6,466 nt of DNA, from contig JABMPV010000284.1 in the NCBI GenBank assembly GCA_013202595.1, forward strand, positions 1 through 6,466, read 5' to 3'. Positions 5,556 to 6,466 of this stretch are shown one piece after another (the stretch's first letter is position 1; each line of letters begins with the position of its first letter). The stretch is from a bacterium. Its GTDB lineage: Bacteria; Actinomycetota; Acidimicrobiia; Spongiisociales; UBA11373. The position numbers and the translations under genes are program-made. A model generated the notes under the pieces. It searched no databases. It was not told the origin of the DNA and was given only the letters and a program-made list of their open reading frames with translations.

Positions 5556-6466
5556 ATGGATTGGCTCAAGATGGCGGCTGAAGCCCGCCCGGATGCTCCC
5601 GCGCTGATAGCCGGCGACGAGGTGGTGTCGTACGGCTGTCTCGACGAGGCGGCAGACAGCGTCGCCGCGGCTCTGACCGCATCGGGAGTGGCGCCGGGCG
5701 CCAGGGTGGCCGTATGGGGTTCGGTCACTCCGAAGACCGTGGCGGCGATCTGGGGGATCCCGCGTGCGGGTGCAGCGGCGGTGATGTTGCGGGTCGGACT
5801 TCGGCCCGAAGCAGCGAGAGACCTGGCATCGAGTGCCGGCGCAAGTGTCCTATGGGACAGGGTCGACGATCCCGGGATCGTGGTGCCCGGCCGCGGCGGT
5901 GCGCCGGGTGGCTTCTGGGGCCCGCCCGATGCCGGGTTCCTCACGGTCGTGTTCACCTCCGGGTCCGGTGGCCCGCCCAAGGGCGTGATCATCAGCGGGG
6001 AGAACGTCGCCGCTTCCACTGCGGCATCGCAGGACCGTCTGGGCAACGGGCCGGATGATCCCTGGCTGTGCCCGCTGCCTCTGGCTCACATCGGCGGTCT
6101 GATGACCCTGTGGCGCAGCGCGCGGGAAGCCGCCCCCGTCGTGCTTCTGGGCCGATTTTCGCCGTGGACTGCATCGGAGGCATTGCACAGCGTGCGCTTC
6201 GCCTCCCTGGTGCCGACCATGCTGCGGCGTGTGGCGGACCGCGGGGATCACTTCGACGGATTGCGCGGAGTGCTGATTGGAGGCGGTCCGGCCACACCGG
6301 GATTGCTCCAAGAGGCGATCGATCTCGGCATCCCTGCGCTGCAGACCTATGGATCGACGGAGACGTCATCCCAGGTAACCGCCGTCGCCCCCGACGATGC
6401 GCTCTCACTCCTCGATACGGCCGGGAGGCCGCTGTCCGTGGTCGCCCTCCGGATCACCGGCGACGA
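5556..6466 (+). CDS. menE: o-Succinylbenzoate-CoA ligase (MenE), 3' end cut by window edge
   Basis: The reading frame is open from ATG 5556 to the window end (303 codons plus two bases, no stop), so the C-terminal subdomain is missing only because the window stops. It is an ANL-superfamily adenylate-forming ligase: it activates o-succinylbenzoate with ATP and transfers it to CoA, making the MenB substrate. Visible motifs are the phosphate-binding loop FTSGSGGPPKG (133-143), LPLAHIGGL (174-182), GGGPA (242-246), YGSTETSSQV (265-274) and GRPL (290-293). LPLAHIGGL and YGSTETSSQ are close to the forms seen in MenE. The loop has Gly138 where Thr or Ser is usual. The spacing between N-terminus and loop is short, as in actinobacterial MenE. 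Met6 (5571) is a possible alternative start, but the first ATG fits the TAGCGT box. The divergent menB-menA genes support MenE over a general acyl-CoA synthetase. Confidence 0.85.
   Translation, partial: MDWLKMAAEARPDAPALIAGDEVVSYGCLDEAADSVAAALTASGVAPGARVAVWGSVTPKTVAAIWGIPRAGAAAVMLRVGLRPEAARDLASSAGASVLWDRVDDPGIVVPGRGGAPGGFWGPPDAGFLTVVFTSGSGGPPKGVIISGENVAASTAASQDRLGNGPDDPWLCPLPLAHIGGLMTLWRSAREAAPVVLLGRFSPWTASEALHSVRFASLVPTMLRRVADRGDHFDGLRGVLIGGGPATPGLLQEAIDLGIPALQTYGSTETSSQVTAVAPDDALSLLDTAGRPLSVVALRITGD

Noticed and set aside
5431..5556. N-terminal extension of menB starting at a TTG at 5556.
   Set aside because: The extra 42 residues are Arg/Ser/His-rich and unlike MenB. GGAGAG lies at the right distance before ATG 5430, and the extension would run through the divergent promoter region up to the menE start codon.
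5294..6046. A 250-codon minus-strand frame spanning the intergenic region and menE.
   Set aside because: It has Ala/Pro/Arg-rich content with no motif and opposes the clear MenE frame.
1..6466. Mobile elements, CRISPR repeats, tRNA or rRNA genes, long direct repeats.
   Set aside because: None seen by reading: no transposase-like protein, no regularly spaced repeats, no tRNA-like cloverleaf or TTC-arm sequence that I could support. There are no compositional breaks suggesting recent transfer.

Overview
This is a GC-rich window with strong G/C preference at third codon positions. It holds three complete genes and one gene cut off by the right edge. The combination of a long cyclase/ATPase/TPR regulator with a zinc-ribbon N-terminus, a bicarbonate-type MenB, a MenA prenyltransferase and starts that look leaderless (a TANNNT box a few bases before ATG) fits a high-GC actinobacterium, possibly an uncultured or acidimicrobial-type lineage. 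The lineage is inferred from gene style only; no rRNA or other marker is present.

Left part (1-3736): a short upstream region carries a 21-bp near-palindrome and a plausible promoter. It leads directly into a 1194-residue multidomain protein: double zinc ribbon, class III nucleotide cyclase domain, STAND/AAA-type ATPase and a long helical TPR-like C-terminus. The gene ends 37 bp from the convergent menA stop, and a GC-rich hairpin without a T tract fills the gap.

Right part (3737-6466): a menaquinone (vitamin K2) biosynthesis cluster. menB and menA lie on the minus strand in the order menB-menA and overlap by four bases (ATGA). menE lies on the plus strand, divergent from menB, and runs off the window end. 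MenE activates o-succinylbenzoate to its CoA thioester, MenB closes the ring to 1,4-dihydroxy-2-naphthoyl-CoA, and MenA prenylates the free naphthoate in the membrane. menF, menD, menC, the thioesterase and the final methyltransferase are not in the window. The 125-bp menB/menE intergenic region holds candidate promoters for both directions and a perfect 18-bp palindrome between them, the best candidate here for a shared control site.

The window looks mostly like ordinary chromosome. I see no mobile element, CRISPR array, tRNA or rRNA, and no convincing new system. The points most worth a second look are the two palindromes next to promoters, the non-canonical purine-pocket residues of the cyclase domain, the leaderless-type starts, and a substitution in the MenE phosphate-binding loop.
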